Positions 36,840 to 48,800 of a stretch of DNA of 64,000 nt are shown here, piece after piece; the first letter of the stretch is position 1; every line of letters begins with the position of its first letter. The stretch spans positions 42,103,001 to 42,167,000 of the forward strand of contig OY987265.1 of NCBI GenBank assembly GCA_963920665.1. Direction: 5' to 3'. The notes beneath the pieces are model-generated. The model was not told the DNA's origin. It searched no databases and saw only the letters and a program-made list of their open reading frames with translations. This stretch comes from Straminergon stramineum (taxonomy: Eukaryota; Streptophyta; Bryopsida; Hypnales; Calliergonaceae). The position numbers and the translations under genes are program-made.

Positions 36840-37010
36840 AAGGGTATTAAGGGGACCAAAAATTTAAAGGGACTAATTGTGTAAATTGTAGATGTTTGAA
36901 ACATGATGTACATCCCCTAGACACTTCAATAACTATAGATGTACAATAAGGGTAGATATTTATTTAGTGTGAAATGTTGATTAATTAGTATTGGTCCCCT
37001 TAATACCCTT
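36840..37010. mobile_element. Short TIR element H (171 bp)
   Basis: A 19 bp perfect inverted repeat, AAGGGTATTAAGGGGACCA, lies at 36,840-36,858 and, in complement, at 36,992-37,010. The interior is AT-rich without coding capacity. This is MITE-like; a single copy is seen here, so family status is unproven. Confidence 0.6.
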
Positions 37011-37404
37011 ATTGAGTGTACATCAAACAAGTTTGCGCTCCAATGAACAATGGGGGAGATCTACAACTAATAGAAAATTGGGTTGAGTTCAATAAGTAAA
37101 TTTCCATCTCACTTTCAATATTTTATATAGGGTGTATAACCAAATGGAAAACTAGGCTTACAAAAATTGAACCATTTACAAAAAAGAAACAATGTTTTCT
37201 CATCCTTTTTCCATCAAGAACAAGCAGATTGAAACTACTCCTTGTGCACAAGCTCTCGTTAGTTCCTAATTGGGTAGGCATCCTAAGTGAATTATTGGTT
37301 CTCGTATTCAAAATAGATAATTTTAATTATGAAATATAAAAAATATCCAACATTTATTTTACAAAACTTCCAAAGTTATTTATGGTGAATGGCTAGAGAT
37401 GGGA

Positions 37405-37970
37405 AGACAAGCTCTTTGTACAAGTGGGTGGTAGGAGGTAAAACAAACCATGTTGAATATGTAAATGAGGATTAGAAGGAATTCCACCACTGATAGTTAA
37501 GTCAAAAGCAAGGAATTGTGTGCTCAAAGTATAATTACAAAATTCATTTAGGCAAAGTAGAATAAGTTTAAAAAAAGAATTGAACTATGTTAATTTGGAT
37601 AATCAAGATGAATTTCATTTCTAAAAATCCATTTGAGATTTCAAGCCTCCAATCAAAAGTTATGGACAAAGTTCAAAGAAAGGTTGGAAGGGATATTTTC
37701 TTTAACTTTTCAAACTTTATCTCTAATTTGGTCCATGACTTTATTTGGAGACTAAAAATCACAAATATGTTTTTGTAGATGAAACAATGTGATTTTCAAA
37801 CTTTTCTTAGTTCAAAGGTTTTTGGAAAAAATTATTCTACTATGCCCAAGTGAGGTCTAAAGTTTTGCTTTGAATACAATTCTTGCATTTTTGACAATGA
37901 GCAATGAAGCTCTTACCTTCAAATTATGCCATACCCTTCAAGGATTCATGACGGACAAGGAATATTAATA
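37405..37970. repeat. Dispersed fold-back repeat family E, copy 2
   Basis: The reverse-orientation partner of 4,438-4,980. The left AAGCAAGGAATTGTGTGCTC and right GAATACAATTCTTGC parts are imperfect inverted repeats, as in copy 1. A frame at 37,587-37,778 falls inside the repeat and is not a gene. Confidence 0.65.
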
Positions 37971-38336
37971 TAAAACCACCCTCCATACTTTTCATTCTCA
38001 CTAAATGTCAATGAAGTAATTCTTCAATTTTACCATAAGAAAATCTCTTGATGGTAGATGGTCACATGATAGATTGGTATTTGAGTCAATAGATTGTTAT
38101 TGGATTCTTTGGATTTTTGACAGATTATCTTTACATTTATTTGTAGATTTGGTTGTTTGGTCCCAAACTTAGCAAAAGAACTTGGTGCTTTTTAATTTAA
38201 AAAAAAGTTAAGCCAAATGCGTTATTCCAAAGGGTAGTGTGCAGAATTGCCTTGAATTGACAAATGGCCTTCAACTTAGTATTTAAACCTAGTTGTATTT
38301 TATTTTTCAGTTTTTAAATTGATTGCTTTTGCAAAT

Positions 38337-39267
38337 TTAACCCCTAAAGGACCATTGTCCCTTCGTGGGACAAATGAGATTTGAGGCAAGTACCTACGGT
38401 CTCAATTTTTGTCCTGATTTTTTGAAACTTTTTAAGAAGATAGAAAATTTGATTATCTTCGTGGGAATATAATTTTTTTTCATTTGGTGCCCGGGAACAA
38501 AAGTTATGCCCAAATAAGCTCAAAATAGGGGATCGGGGGCAGCAAAAAAAAGTTTCAAAAATTTGAATTTTTTTATTTTTTATTTTTTTCCCTTATAGAT
38601 TATATTTTTATCTACACGGAAAGCTTTGATTCATTCCATTTGGATTTGTTATGAGAAAGTTATAGACAATTTTGTTTTTTAGGCAATTAGAGCATCTTCC
38701 TAAAAAAATAACTTGTAGGATTCATTTCTGAATGCAATTTTTACAATTTAAAAAAAATAAAAATTCCTTATAGTTTCATTTTCTTTCTAGAACAATATCA
38801 CCACTAGGATTAGTGCATTTTAATTCCATCTTAGAGATATTAATAATTTAGATTTTCCTTCTATCTTGTACCTACTTCTACTTAACAATTTCTAAAAGAA
38901 TAGAAATTAAATTTTTTGTATTTTCTTTTTTTTCCTAGCCTCTCAACACAATTCTCCACCATAAAGATTTAAAGCTCAAAACTCTGTCGCGCAAAAAATT
39001 AAAGTTAAGAAGGTTCAAAGTCAAATAACCTAGTCCCGTAATGTGTGGAAAATTTTGTTTTCTTCACTTTAAATAAAGATATCTTGCAATCTATGCGGTC
39101 AAAATTTCTGAAATTTTTTCCACACATTTTCATACTAGTTAAGTGTAAGATCCTGTGGTTAGATGTGCAAAAAATAAAATTTTCAATCTTTTTTACTCTT
39201 TGCTCTAAAAATAGCAGTTTTTTTGTGTTTTTTTGCAGAAAAAAGGCCTTGGTCCTTTAGGGGTTAA
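38337..39267 (+). mobile_element. TIR element family B, copy 1 (931 bp, reference copy)
   Basis: The best-preserved member. TTAACCCCTAAAGGACC at 38,337-38,353 is mirrored exactly by GGTCCTTTAGGGGTTAA at 39,251-39,267, with TTAA at both outer edges. Just inside the left end is the hairpin TTGTCCCTTCGTGGGACAA. The interior is AT-rich with stops in all frames, so it is non-autonomous. TTAA target duplication with termini starting CCC is the hallmark of the piggyBac superfamily; assignment to it is inferred from ends only. Confidence 0.85.
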
Positions 39268-41146
39268 CGAAAATGATTGGAATGCCAAAAAAAGGTTAAA
39301 AAACTCCTATGGGGGCTCCCTCTCAAAAATCACCTCTACATTGCCATTTCTGAAATGAATATAAATTTTTTTCTTAGAATCATTTTTTGAAAAATCTAAT
39401 AGTAGAATTTTTTCACCACTATCTAATTTGACTACCCTTCAATTTCCAGAGTCTTTGTTTTCATGGATTTTAAGATTTCTTCAATAAAAGTATCAAAGTT
39501 TAATTTTTAAAGATTTTTTTTCCCTAGAAAAATGACTATGGGGGCCTACATCTCAAATTTTCACAAAAGAAGAGTTTTTCATTTTTGACCAAATGCAATT
39601 AAGAATAGTTAAGAACATAATTTTTTATTTTTATAAGGATTAGAGCAATGGGAGATTGGTTTTAGAGCCTTGCAATCAAGTGAAGTACATTGGGAAAACA
39701 AAAATTTACTTAACTATGCCCATTTTCCATATAATCCAACCAATCAACCCCATGCCCACTTGCATCCCCATGGAATTTTTTTTGAGATGGCCTTGGATTA
39801 GCTAGGTTTTATACTTGAGACAATAGAAGATGAGCATTTCTTGTAGAGTTTGACTTTGAAAAATCACCCAATGCGAGGTTTTTGTCCAAATCAATTTTTT
39901 TTTGTCTATAGAATGACACTTGACAAACTACATGAGAATAATAAAATTGAACAATACACATCCTTGCAATTCATATCTCTTGAAAATTCTTATCAAAGAA
40001 TATGTGAGGTATTATTTTTGGGAAGTCCTTGATTTAGTTATTTTTCATCATGTGTATTTGTTTGTAGCATTATGTAGCTCTTTTTTGTGATGGAGAGTCC
40101 TTAGTTCATATTGTCATTCTTTTTAATGAAGAACATCCAACAAAAGTTGGTTCACAACTAAGCGTGGATGTTTTGTTCACTCACCCATCCTCTTTAAAGG
40201 GAATGGAGCTTCCAAGGTTGTGTCATTTGATACAATTTTTGATCTTTGGATAACTATTTGTTTGTCTAAAAGTGAAAAAAGAATGCATCTGTGATTTGGA
40301 AGGCTACAAAGAACACTCATTTTAACACATTTTGCATAGATGTAAGGGTTTCCATCATTCCTATATAAATTAGAGTGGTATAATTTCAACATATTATACA
40401 TGTGTTGTTTAAGTTAGTTTTCTTTCCAAATACAAAAAATATATTTTTTTTGAAAACACAACTGATATTCTGAAAATTTACTTCAATTTGAATATGAAAA
40501 CAAAATGAAATATAACTATTGTTACATGTCCAATTATATCATTTGAATTCATTTTCATGTATCTAGAAACAACCCAAACACTTCTATCCAAGCAAAATAT
40601 GTAAAAGAACAATTACTTCTCTTCACTTTCGAGGTTTGAGATTAAACTATCATCCTTGAATGTCCATAATGTAAAGACCCTAGTAAACTGCTACAATCGT
40701 ATATGGTCAATATAAAGGTATAATTACCTCAAATAAATTTAGCCAATTCAATATGTGATGGCTATGGAAACCCAATTTTCATATTAGAACTTCAAGTTTT
40801 TCATCCTTCTAGTCCAACTAAACAAATGCAATACATCAATTCCATACCTTTTCTTTATTTTTATTTTTTTAAGCTTTTTATTCTCCATTATACTTTATTG
40901 TGATTGAGAATGGTTATCAACTTTACTACTCCAATAATCCAATATGGAAATTTAGTGTTACCACACCAATTGATTTGAAAATTTTATAAGTTTTCAGTCT
41001 TGATGAAGATATTTTAAAAACTTATGGCATAATTTTTAAAACAATTAGTGTGGTCAACACTGAGATTCATTATTAAAATTTTCCAAAAACTGAGGATTAG
41101 AATCTTGTAAATTCAGAAGGAGAACCTGATCTGTGTTTTGTTTTGT
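39268..41146. other. AT-rich intergenic sequence upstream of the methyltransferase
   Basis: No gene is recognised. Two direct copies of a TATGGGGGCC/TCCC..TCTCAAA block lie at about 39,310 and 39,537. A microsatellite-free AT-rich stretch continues to the promoter. Confidence 0.45.
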
Positions 41147-41147
41147 G

Positions 41148-41163
41148 TAGGGTTTTAGGGTTT
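41148..41163 (-). promoter_or_regulatory. Telo-box-like motif upstream of the methyltransferase
   Basis: TAGGGTTTTAGGGTTT lies 28 bp before the ATG and is the complement of AAACCCTAAAA-type telo-boxes. In plants such motifs are frequent in promoters and leaders of translation-related genes. That role is established for other plants; here it is inferred from sequence and position only. Confidence 0.5.
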
Positions 41164-41190
41164 GCAGCGAAAGCTTTCGAGGTTCGGGCG

Positions 41191-43740
41191 ATGGCGGTGG
41201 AGAGCGTGAGAAGTGGCGACGGCCAGGCTCAGCAACCAGCGTCGTCAGGGCGCCAGGATCCCCCGGCCGACAAATTGCTCTACCTTCGTCCGTCCTACTG
41301 GTAATTTACGCCTTTTCAATCAACCATGGAATCAAAGACTTTGCTTCTGTCAGGCTGATGAGGTTCGCTTTGGATTTATGTTTGCGATGAATTTTCTTTC
41401 ATTTGTGTAAGAAAAGAAAAGAGACTTTGCTTCCTGGGGGTGCTTTGGTGGCACGCATTCACGTCTCGAATTCTACATCATACGCAAATATTCACCTCGT
41501 TTCGGGAGCGTCAAGAGCAATCGCATTTCCTTTGAATGCGTGTATGAATGTCTGAAATTATTGATTGGGTTAGGTCTTTTCCCCCCCCTCACTTGGACTC
41601 CGTGACAAATGCCAGGGATGAGCGCTTTGTAGAGGAGCAGCATTACGAGTGGTTCAAAGACTACTCGCATTTTCGTCATCTGGTATCGAAGCATATTAAA
41701 CCTACTGACAAGGTATTGACGTCAATTTCTCTCTCTCTCTCTCTCTCTCCATTGTGTGAAAAATGTCTGAGATTGAAATGCTGAGATATAGCGGTATGGC
41801 CACAGGTGCTAGAGGTTGGAGCGGGATCCTCCAGGTTGAGCGAAGACATGTACAGAGATGGCATTCGGCACATTACGTGCACTGACTTGTCAAAGGTCGC
41901 CGTGGAGCGCATGCGGGAGCGGTTTGTTGATCTGCCAGGTCTTCCAACTATATTTCATTCTCTTGCTGAATTTTCTCCCCTGTGAAGCTCTTTCATGGGA
42001 TAGGAGTACAATCTATATTATTTCTTGAAAACAATGAACATGTGACAAGTCATTAACCTTTATATTACGACACTCCAGAGTATGACGATATTACCAGTTC
42101 ATGAAACCAAAGCTCAATGAGATCAACCCCTAGGAGACATTTTTTATATATTTTATGAGACCCTAATTGCAGAGCATGGTGACCGTCCCGTCCATATTCG
42201 CTATGCTCCATAGGGTTTATGATTAATGAGGACCATTGAAAAGCACACTGAAGCTGGAATTGGGTCCCTATGTGCGAGGTTTCTTCCTCCGGGTCCTCGG
42301 ACTACAGACTATCCGTCTGCAAATTAGTCCTGTCCCTGACGAACTGGACTAATACATCAATTGGGATCGTCTCAGGTGTGGTTGCTGCCGAAGCAGACAT
42401 GCTCAACTTGCCATTCGACAACGAGAGTTTCGACGTTGTGATCGAAAAAGGCGCCATGGTCAGTTCCATTGGGTCATGTTCCCAGGCTCTCCCCCACTTC
42501 CCAGCCGATTGTGTTTTTTTGACAACGATCTATTGCACTTCTCCATAATGTTTACTGTGTTGTAAGTTAAATCATTTATATGAGTTACGTTTTTGGTACT
42601 CTGACAAATGGTAAGAATGAATAATACAAAGTGATAATCGTTAAAACTTTGTGTACCCTGCTAGTGTTAGTTGTTTATGGATAATCGTTAAACTATCAAC
42701 TTTTGGGTATAATAGTAAGAAAACTGGACATTTTGATGAAAGAAGGGATGAATTGCCTGTTATGGATGTTTAGGGTTTAGGGTTTTATTAACAGTGACAA
42801 TTTCATCAACAAATTACATGGTGCAAACTAATGGTTAACACATCTATATTGATGAACTTTTCTTTCACCCCTAACTGCTAACTTACTCGGAGGTCCGACT
42901 GTAGTCAGAGGTTGATAGATTTCTGACCCTGGTGGCATAGGATGTTTTTTTTGTGGACAGTGGTGACCCATGGAACCCAGAGCCCGAATCCGCCAACCGT
43001 GTACGCGCCATGCTTGCAGAGGCTCATCGTGTCTTGACTCCCACAGGCGTTTTCATCAGCATTGCTTTTGGCCAGGTGCAGGCTCGCGCCTTCTGTGTTG
43101 AATGAAATCGCATAATTACTCCATGCTCGTTTCCTTTAAGCCCTAAGTGCCCAAATGGCCAATAGGTGGTTGCTTCCATATCTTCAGCAGTTATGTAGGA
43201 ACGTATCAAAATGTACCGACATGAAGAAGAAATGTTACCCCCCAGTTTTTAGCTATAGAAATCTGTTTTTAAAGTGACTAAAAATTAATCAGTACTTCCA
43301 AAGTAGATTTTCTGGATTTGGCTTTGGCACTTGGGGAGCTAAACCCATTTCTGGTCGCTTTCTGCAGCCACATTTCCGGAGACCGTTTTTCGAAGCGGAA
43401 GGGTTGACGTGGAGCATGAAGCATGAAACATTCGGTGACAGCTTCCATTACTTCGTCTACTCTCTCTACAAGGTAGAGCATTATCAATCAATTAATCAGC
43501 ACCGAGCTGGTTCATTTGTTAGAGTTCATTATAATTGCTGCAAGGAGAGTCTTCTGCCTGACTGTTTCATGAAATACGATCTTTTGGACTGAATCGCAGG
43601 GAACAAAGGACGCTAGCAAGGTCACTTCGTTGGAAAAGATGGTCTTACCGCACTCCGTGGACATGGAACATGAGAACATGGATAGCGAGGATTATTTGTT
43701 GAAGTCTGGTTTATCAGATGACGATGCTGGTGTCTCGTAG
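41191..43740 (+). CDS. SAM-dependent methyltransferase, eEF1A-lysine methyltransferase 4-like
   Basis: Seven exons (41,191-41,300; 41,616-41,712; 41,806-41,938; 42,376-42,458; 42,941-43,075; 43,368-43,472; 43,600-43,740) join in frame with GT-AG introns to encode 267 residues. The class I methyltransferase fold is shown by motif I (VLEVGAGSSRLSEDMY, from residue 70), the acidic residue D96 (TCTDLS), the motif II/III region around FDVVIEKGAMD (132-142) and DSGDPWNPEPE. The C-terminal PHFRRPFFEAEGLTWSMKHE and FHYFVYSLYKG are characteristic of the METTL13/EEF1AKMT4 group, whose animal member methylates a lysine of elongation factor eEF1A. The substrate here is inferred. The acidic tail (residues 222-267) is poorly conserved. 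Intron 2 starts near a (CT)n run. Expected cytosolic. Confidence 0.92.
41728..41749. repeat. CT microsatellite in methyltransferase intron 2
   Basis: About ten CT units lie 15 bp after the splice donor of exon 2. The tract is probably neutral, though a pyrimidine run in a 93 bp intron may help splicing. Confidence 0.85.
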
Positions 43741-45044
43741 CATGGGTCTCTACTAGATTGGCCTGGTTCTACCTTGTTGCGAGTGTTAACGCAGGTGATT
43801 GGAAGTTGAGGATGTAGTTTATCAAAACACTCTTCTAGGTATCCAACTATCCATGCCTCGCCTCCTATTCTATTCAGTGGGAATGAAAGAGCTAATCGCT
43901 TTTCACAAATTGATTGCAAGTCTTTGGATGCTTACTCCATCGATAAACAACAATTCTTTTCTGGGTGAAAAAAAAATTAAGTAATCTGTAGCACATGCAC
44001 AAGCGTATAAGACGGGTCCAGAGGTAGGAAGACGCTTGGAGGGTGACATTGAACTCCAACTTTGGAAATTGAGTTCTGTTTTGGTTATTTAGACCACCCC
44101 AAGCGGAACCTGAGGTTGGGTTGCGGTGTCATGCAAATATGCCATATGAAGTGAACACCCTTCGTAATCCAAGCAAATTTTGTAGTATTGATGACTTGGA
44201 ATCACTTACACATGTGACGCTTCACAAGAGAAAGAGAGAGAAACGATTGCCTTCAATTGCTCACTTGCGAAATTTAACTCCACTTGCTTTGCCACGAGTG
44301 TCCCTAGATTCTTATTGTCCACATTATGTGGAGAGAGGCCTGTTACGAATGGTACGTGTTTGTGATAGTGTCTCCATGCTAGGAGTTGCCTTGTAAGCCC
44401 ATTTGTGACAATCTATAAGCTTATATAAGGTAAACCATCCTTTGATAGGCAAATCACCTATGATAGACACTTAGGAAATGACCCATTCCAATCTTGCATC
44501 AACTCATGATTGATTTTTTTCAACAAATGAGATTTAGGCTATATTAGGTTGAGTTAGTGGCCACAATGAATCTTGGATGATGGTAATGGGGTGATTACTA
44601 TATGCAATAGGAACTTCCCCTTTAAGTATAAATTCATCACAAGAAGTGATATTTGTAAGCTTTCATGTTTTAGCCATGTTGGGAAATATTGTGATTGCTA
44701 TAGGTGAGTAAGGTGACCAATATGGATGCAATTTTTTTCTGATTCTAGAGTAGTCTAAAGACTCTTTTGAACCAATTGGGTAGAACACATCAAAAATTCA
44801 TGTATTTTGTCTAAAATTATAATATCAATTTCTTTACCTATTTCTTACATTTTTCTTCATATGAAGTTATTAAATTTTTTTTTTTTTTAATAATGCCAAC
44901 ATGGGAAACCAATCATTCTACTTTGTAATAGGTTGTGAACTTAAAAATTTTTTTAGTACACTTATTGTTCAATATCCACATAGTTTATGTTTTGGCTTTG
45001 ATCTTGTTTGTTATGGTGAAATTTCTGGATCCTTGTATCCCCAA
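43741..45044. other. Methyltransferase 3' region and AT-rich spacer
   Basis: The 3' UTR of the methyltransferase should lie just after 43,740. A 91-codon frame at 44,121-44,396 and shorter ones have no recognised domain, and composition becomes AT-rich from about 44,400. Confidence 0.4.
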
Positions 45045-45225
45045 TTGCAACCTAGGTACCTTTGGGACGCTCTTCACAAAGAGTGCACGAGCTTTATTTC
45101 GTGACATTTGGACATACGGTGTGAAAGTTATTGAATTTTAATTTTTTAATGAATGAAGAGATTAAGAAATCACTTTTACTTCTATTTTGACAATGGCAAT
45201 GGCAAAAGGCACATTACTAGAGACT
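45045..45225 (+). repeat. Dispersed repeat J, copy 2
   Basis: Same orientation as 662-850, sharing GTGCACGAGCTTT, GTGTGAAAGTTATTGAATTT and TCACTTTTACTTCTATTTTG. No coding capacity is evident. A GC-rich stretch at about 45,280-45,370 follows it before the ArgRS 3' end; I cannot assign that stretch. Confidence 0.55.
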
Positions 45226-45819
45226 ATATTATTGCAATTTGAAGTTGAGACTTGGGAGTAGAACTCCAACATCTTTTTTGCCATGCGTCAGAATGCCAAA
45301 AAACAAAGCCCCGGGGGGCTGTCCGACAGTACCAAGGATGCGACGGGGGGCGCACAATTCCGGAGATCTCACCAGAACATACAAAACAAAGAGACTAATG
45401 ATGGATCAACAACATCATGGGTCACGTTATCAGTTCCTATCACTGAAATTGGATACTTCTCAGGAAAGAGTTCCTGAGCTCAAGTTCATATTACAATGAC
45501 TGCTGATGCCTAAATCTCCAAAGAACAGCCACTAATAGCTGTCAAATCTACTGTTTGAACAGTCCAGGAAATATACCACAGATGCCTAGGTCATAGTACT
45601 ATAAAGTGACCAGAATGAGCATAGGGATATCTTCTTTAACAGAATCTCCTACACGACGTCCATCATATGTTGGAATTAATAAAGCAGAAATGTTTGCCCA
45701 AACACATCAGTACCAAAAAAATTTATTGGCTTATGACAATAGCAAGAGCCAAGAATATCTGGACTCCAATGGCCTACAAAACTACTGATACTGTTTTAGC
45801 TGGTGCTGCATAAGTATAA

Positions 45820-48800
45820 TCATAATCTGTACAGAGGCTTGATGCCGAGAATCTTGAAGCACTCTCGCATGATCAACGCAGTGCACTCACAAAGCAGCAA
45901 TCGACTAGCTTCCTCCTCTGAACCCACAACCTGCATATAGAAGCCGAGGGTCAAAACCAAAGAATCTCGAGTTGTAACCCTCGCGACAATACACCTTCCT
46001 ATTGTATAGAGAGATATGAGCAAAATTCGTGTCTGCTGTGAAACTGCATTTTTCATAGTTAGCAGAACAAATTCCTTCGAAGGACAGTAAGTGTTACAAC
46101 CCTCTGATTCTATAGATCGACTTCCAACCAGAGAGAACACATCATGCAACCTGAAATAAAGCTTATTAACGAAACTTTTAAAAACAATAGGGCTCAAGTG
46201 ACGGAAAAGCTACAAACTCTCCTTCGAAAACATAACTGTTAACTGACAAGCGGTCCTTAGAGAGTGCAGACTCACTTTGCAGTTGGTATAGAAATCTGTG
46301 AACATCCCAGAAAGGGTATAGAGATATTCACACAAAACATTTGGAAGAAGGTCCGTTGCTGCGTCCTCCACAAACTGAAAAACATGGAAACATATAGCAG
46401 CCGTAAGAATCGTAGCATAGCAAAACCGTGATGAGCGTGACCAGTTGCTCAGTGCACTATGACTGAAGAGACGGTTTGGTCTCTCAAATTGCAAAAGAAG
46501 GAAAACTGTCATTCTAAACTCATTTTACGATAAGCTCCAATCCACTGACATAAACTACCGGTACTGGATATTGCACTCACAGGTCACGTATTGTCCTTAA
46601 AATTTTACAAGAAAATATGTCTGAAAAAAACTCGGAAGAAAGTGCCGCACCTCGCCAAAGCGGATTAGTTGTAGACCCAATGCTCTTTCACTTGGATGCA
46701 CTAGCTGTAGCTTGCCAGTCTGTGCAAACGGACAAAACGTAGACTTCAGTGACGCAAATTAAAGTTGAACATGGCATTCACTGCAAGGCTAAATGCAGAA
46801 ACTCAATGGAGTCACTAGAAGGGGGTCGACTTTCAAAGCAAAATTAAAATACCGGTGATGCATGCTATTGCAGCTGAATGTCATACCTTCTTGATCTCTT
46901 CAATGTCCTTTCCGGATTTCCGGATTATAGAGCAGATTCGAGCATGAGCGTACAACAAATAAACGGCTGTATTGCCCTGCACTTTCAATGGGTTCAATGA
47001 GTAGCTGATTGATGCGTTACTTCTGAAGTGAAAATTTAGCCCTTATCATTCCAAACCCCTGTGTTGATATCTTAACCTCTATACACATCAAACCAAAAAC
47101 GATGAGGGATTATAAAGACAAGCTATCTAAAAAAGTTGAAAGAACGACGCTCCCTACGGGCACAAATAGCTCTAAAACATAGAAGTTGACATCTACAAAA
47201 GGAATTCAGTAATGGCGAAAACCAATGACTCCACAAAAAGAAATGACACAAGCAAATGCAGAACAGCCAATATTGCTCACCCGGATGTCCAACATTTGAT
47301 CGAAATTAAAGGTGTAATTTGTCAACCGGTTATTTTTCAGGTCTGCATACCTGCAAAGAAGACGCAACACCCATAGCTACTTTCAGGCCCATGGATTTAC
47401 AGGAAATTTGAAACAATCATTTCTGAAATATTATGAACTCTAAACAAATGGACAATACAAATCGTGAAGAGAAAAGTACTTGATAGCGCCGTATCCCAAT
47501 GCCTCAGCAGCCTCTTCAAGCTCCTGTGCAGACCATTCGCCTTCACGACCTGCACCAAAAAACATTCTGTGCTTTGAAATGCCATCTTCCACATACTGCA
47601 ATGGCATAACCTCTGTTTACTGTTCAGAAGAAACTACGACCACACATTAACCATGTTCACCTAAAATTACAGTCCTTTGATGGATCACCTCGCCCAACAC
47701 TGCGAGCAACCTTACAGTACATATCTTGCAACGGACAAAAAGAAAGAACTACCTCGTTCAACAAGCCCCTGTTTGCTTCGATCCTTGGCTTCGTCAAGAA
47801 GATCAACAAGCCGGACAACCTCAGTGCTTCTCGTTCGAAATCGCTTCCCATCAGCACCGAGCACTAGACCAAATCCAACATGCTTAGCACGAGGGAGTTC
47901 AGATTCACTTTGTGGCAACCACTCCGCCCGCTTTGCTGCCTTCAGTAGCAACATCCACCATGAAAGCCAATATCAATATACCATTCGAAATTTCGCACTC
48001 AATCTAGAACTCCCAGGGACAGCATTTGGGTCATTTGCAGCTCGCAAAGTTAGGCTACGATAATGTCAAGGAAGCTGGACATGTTTGACCAAAAAAATGC
48101 ACTTGATAGATGCTCACTTTGAACACCATGTCGAAGTGCTGGGATTGGCCAACGTCAGTTACATAAATCATTGCCTCAACCTTTTCTTCGTTCAATCGGT
48201 ACCTGCACATTCGCATAATTAGGCAAACTAGATATCGTAGCTTCAGGAAGGATTGCCACCTCCATTAAGGAAAGTTTAGTGCCACCTTGTAGAAAAGGGC
48301 ATGAACAACGCCTCAAGCAATTTTAAGGATATGCAGCGAAGTGCCAAAGAGGTCACTACTGAAGTGGACGAAGGCGCATACCACATAGCAGTCATGTCCG
48401 TGGAGGCATAATTGAAGCCACCGTCTCTTTTCACCAATATGAGAGGAATGCTCTGAGGAGGAACCATGATGACCCGAGCACCTTCACTGTCCTCCACTAG
48501 CCCTTTATCTTCTAGCTCCTTAACAACACGTGGAATGTACTCATTGTAGTAACTCTCACCCTACAAATAAATGACACCCAACCTCGCGTTTAGTGCGTAA
48601 TTAAGTTTCACCGTCTTCCACAATAATCGCATTTTCCGAAGATTCACGAAGAACAAATGTAGGCATTCCCACCCTCTCTTCTAGAGTGACGTTCAATCGC
48701 TTGTACACTTGATCGAAGCTCTTTCGGCTCACATCACAGATTTTCGCCCAGGCTGCCCGATAAACAGGGTCACCGCCCTGAAAATCACGATATGGCACAA

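Noticed and set aside
1..41100. CRISPR-like arrays or prokaryotic operons
   Set aside because: The repeats are inverted-end transposons and microsatellites, and all recognisable genes are spliced plant genes.
42769..42787. Telomere-like repeats in methyltransferase intron 4 as an interstitial telomere
   Set aside because: Only about two and a half units of TTTAGGG; too short and common near plant genes.
48601..48798. A 65-codon minus-strand frame ending VEDGET as an ArgRS segment to its end
   Set aside because: Only the part to 48,673 is exon; beyond it the frame runs into an intron. Splicing at AGG|GTGGGA restores the family sequence [10 protein letters not shown].
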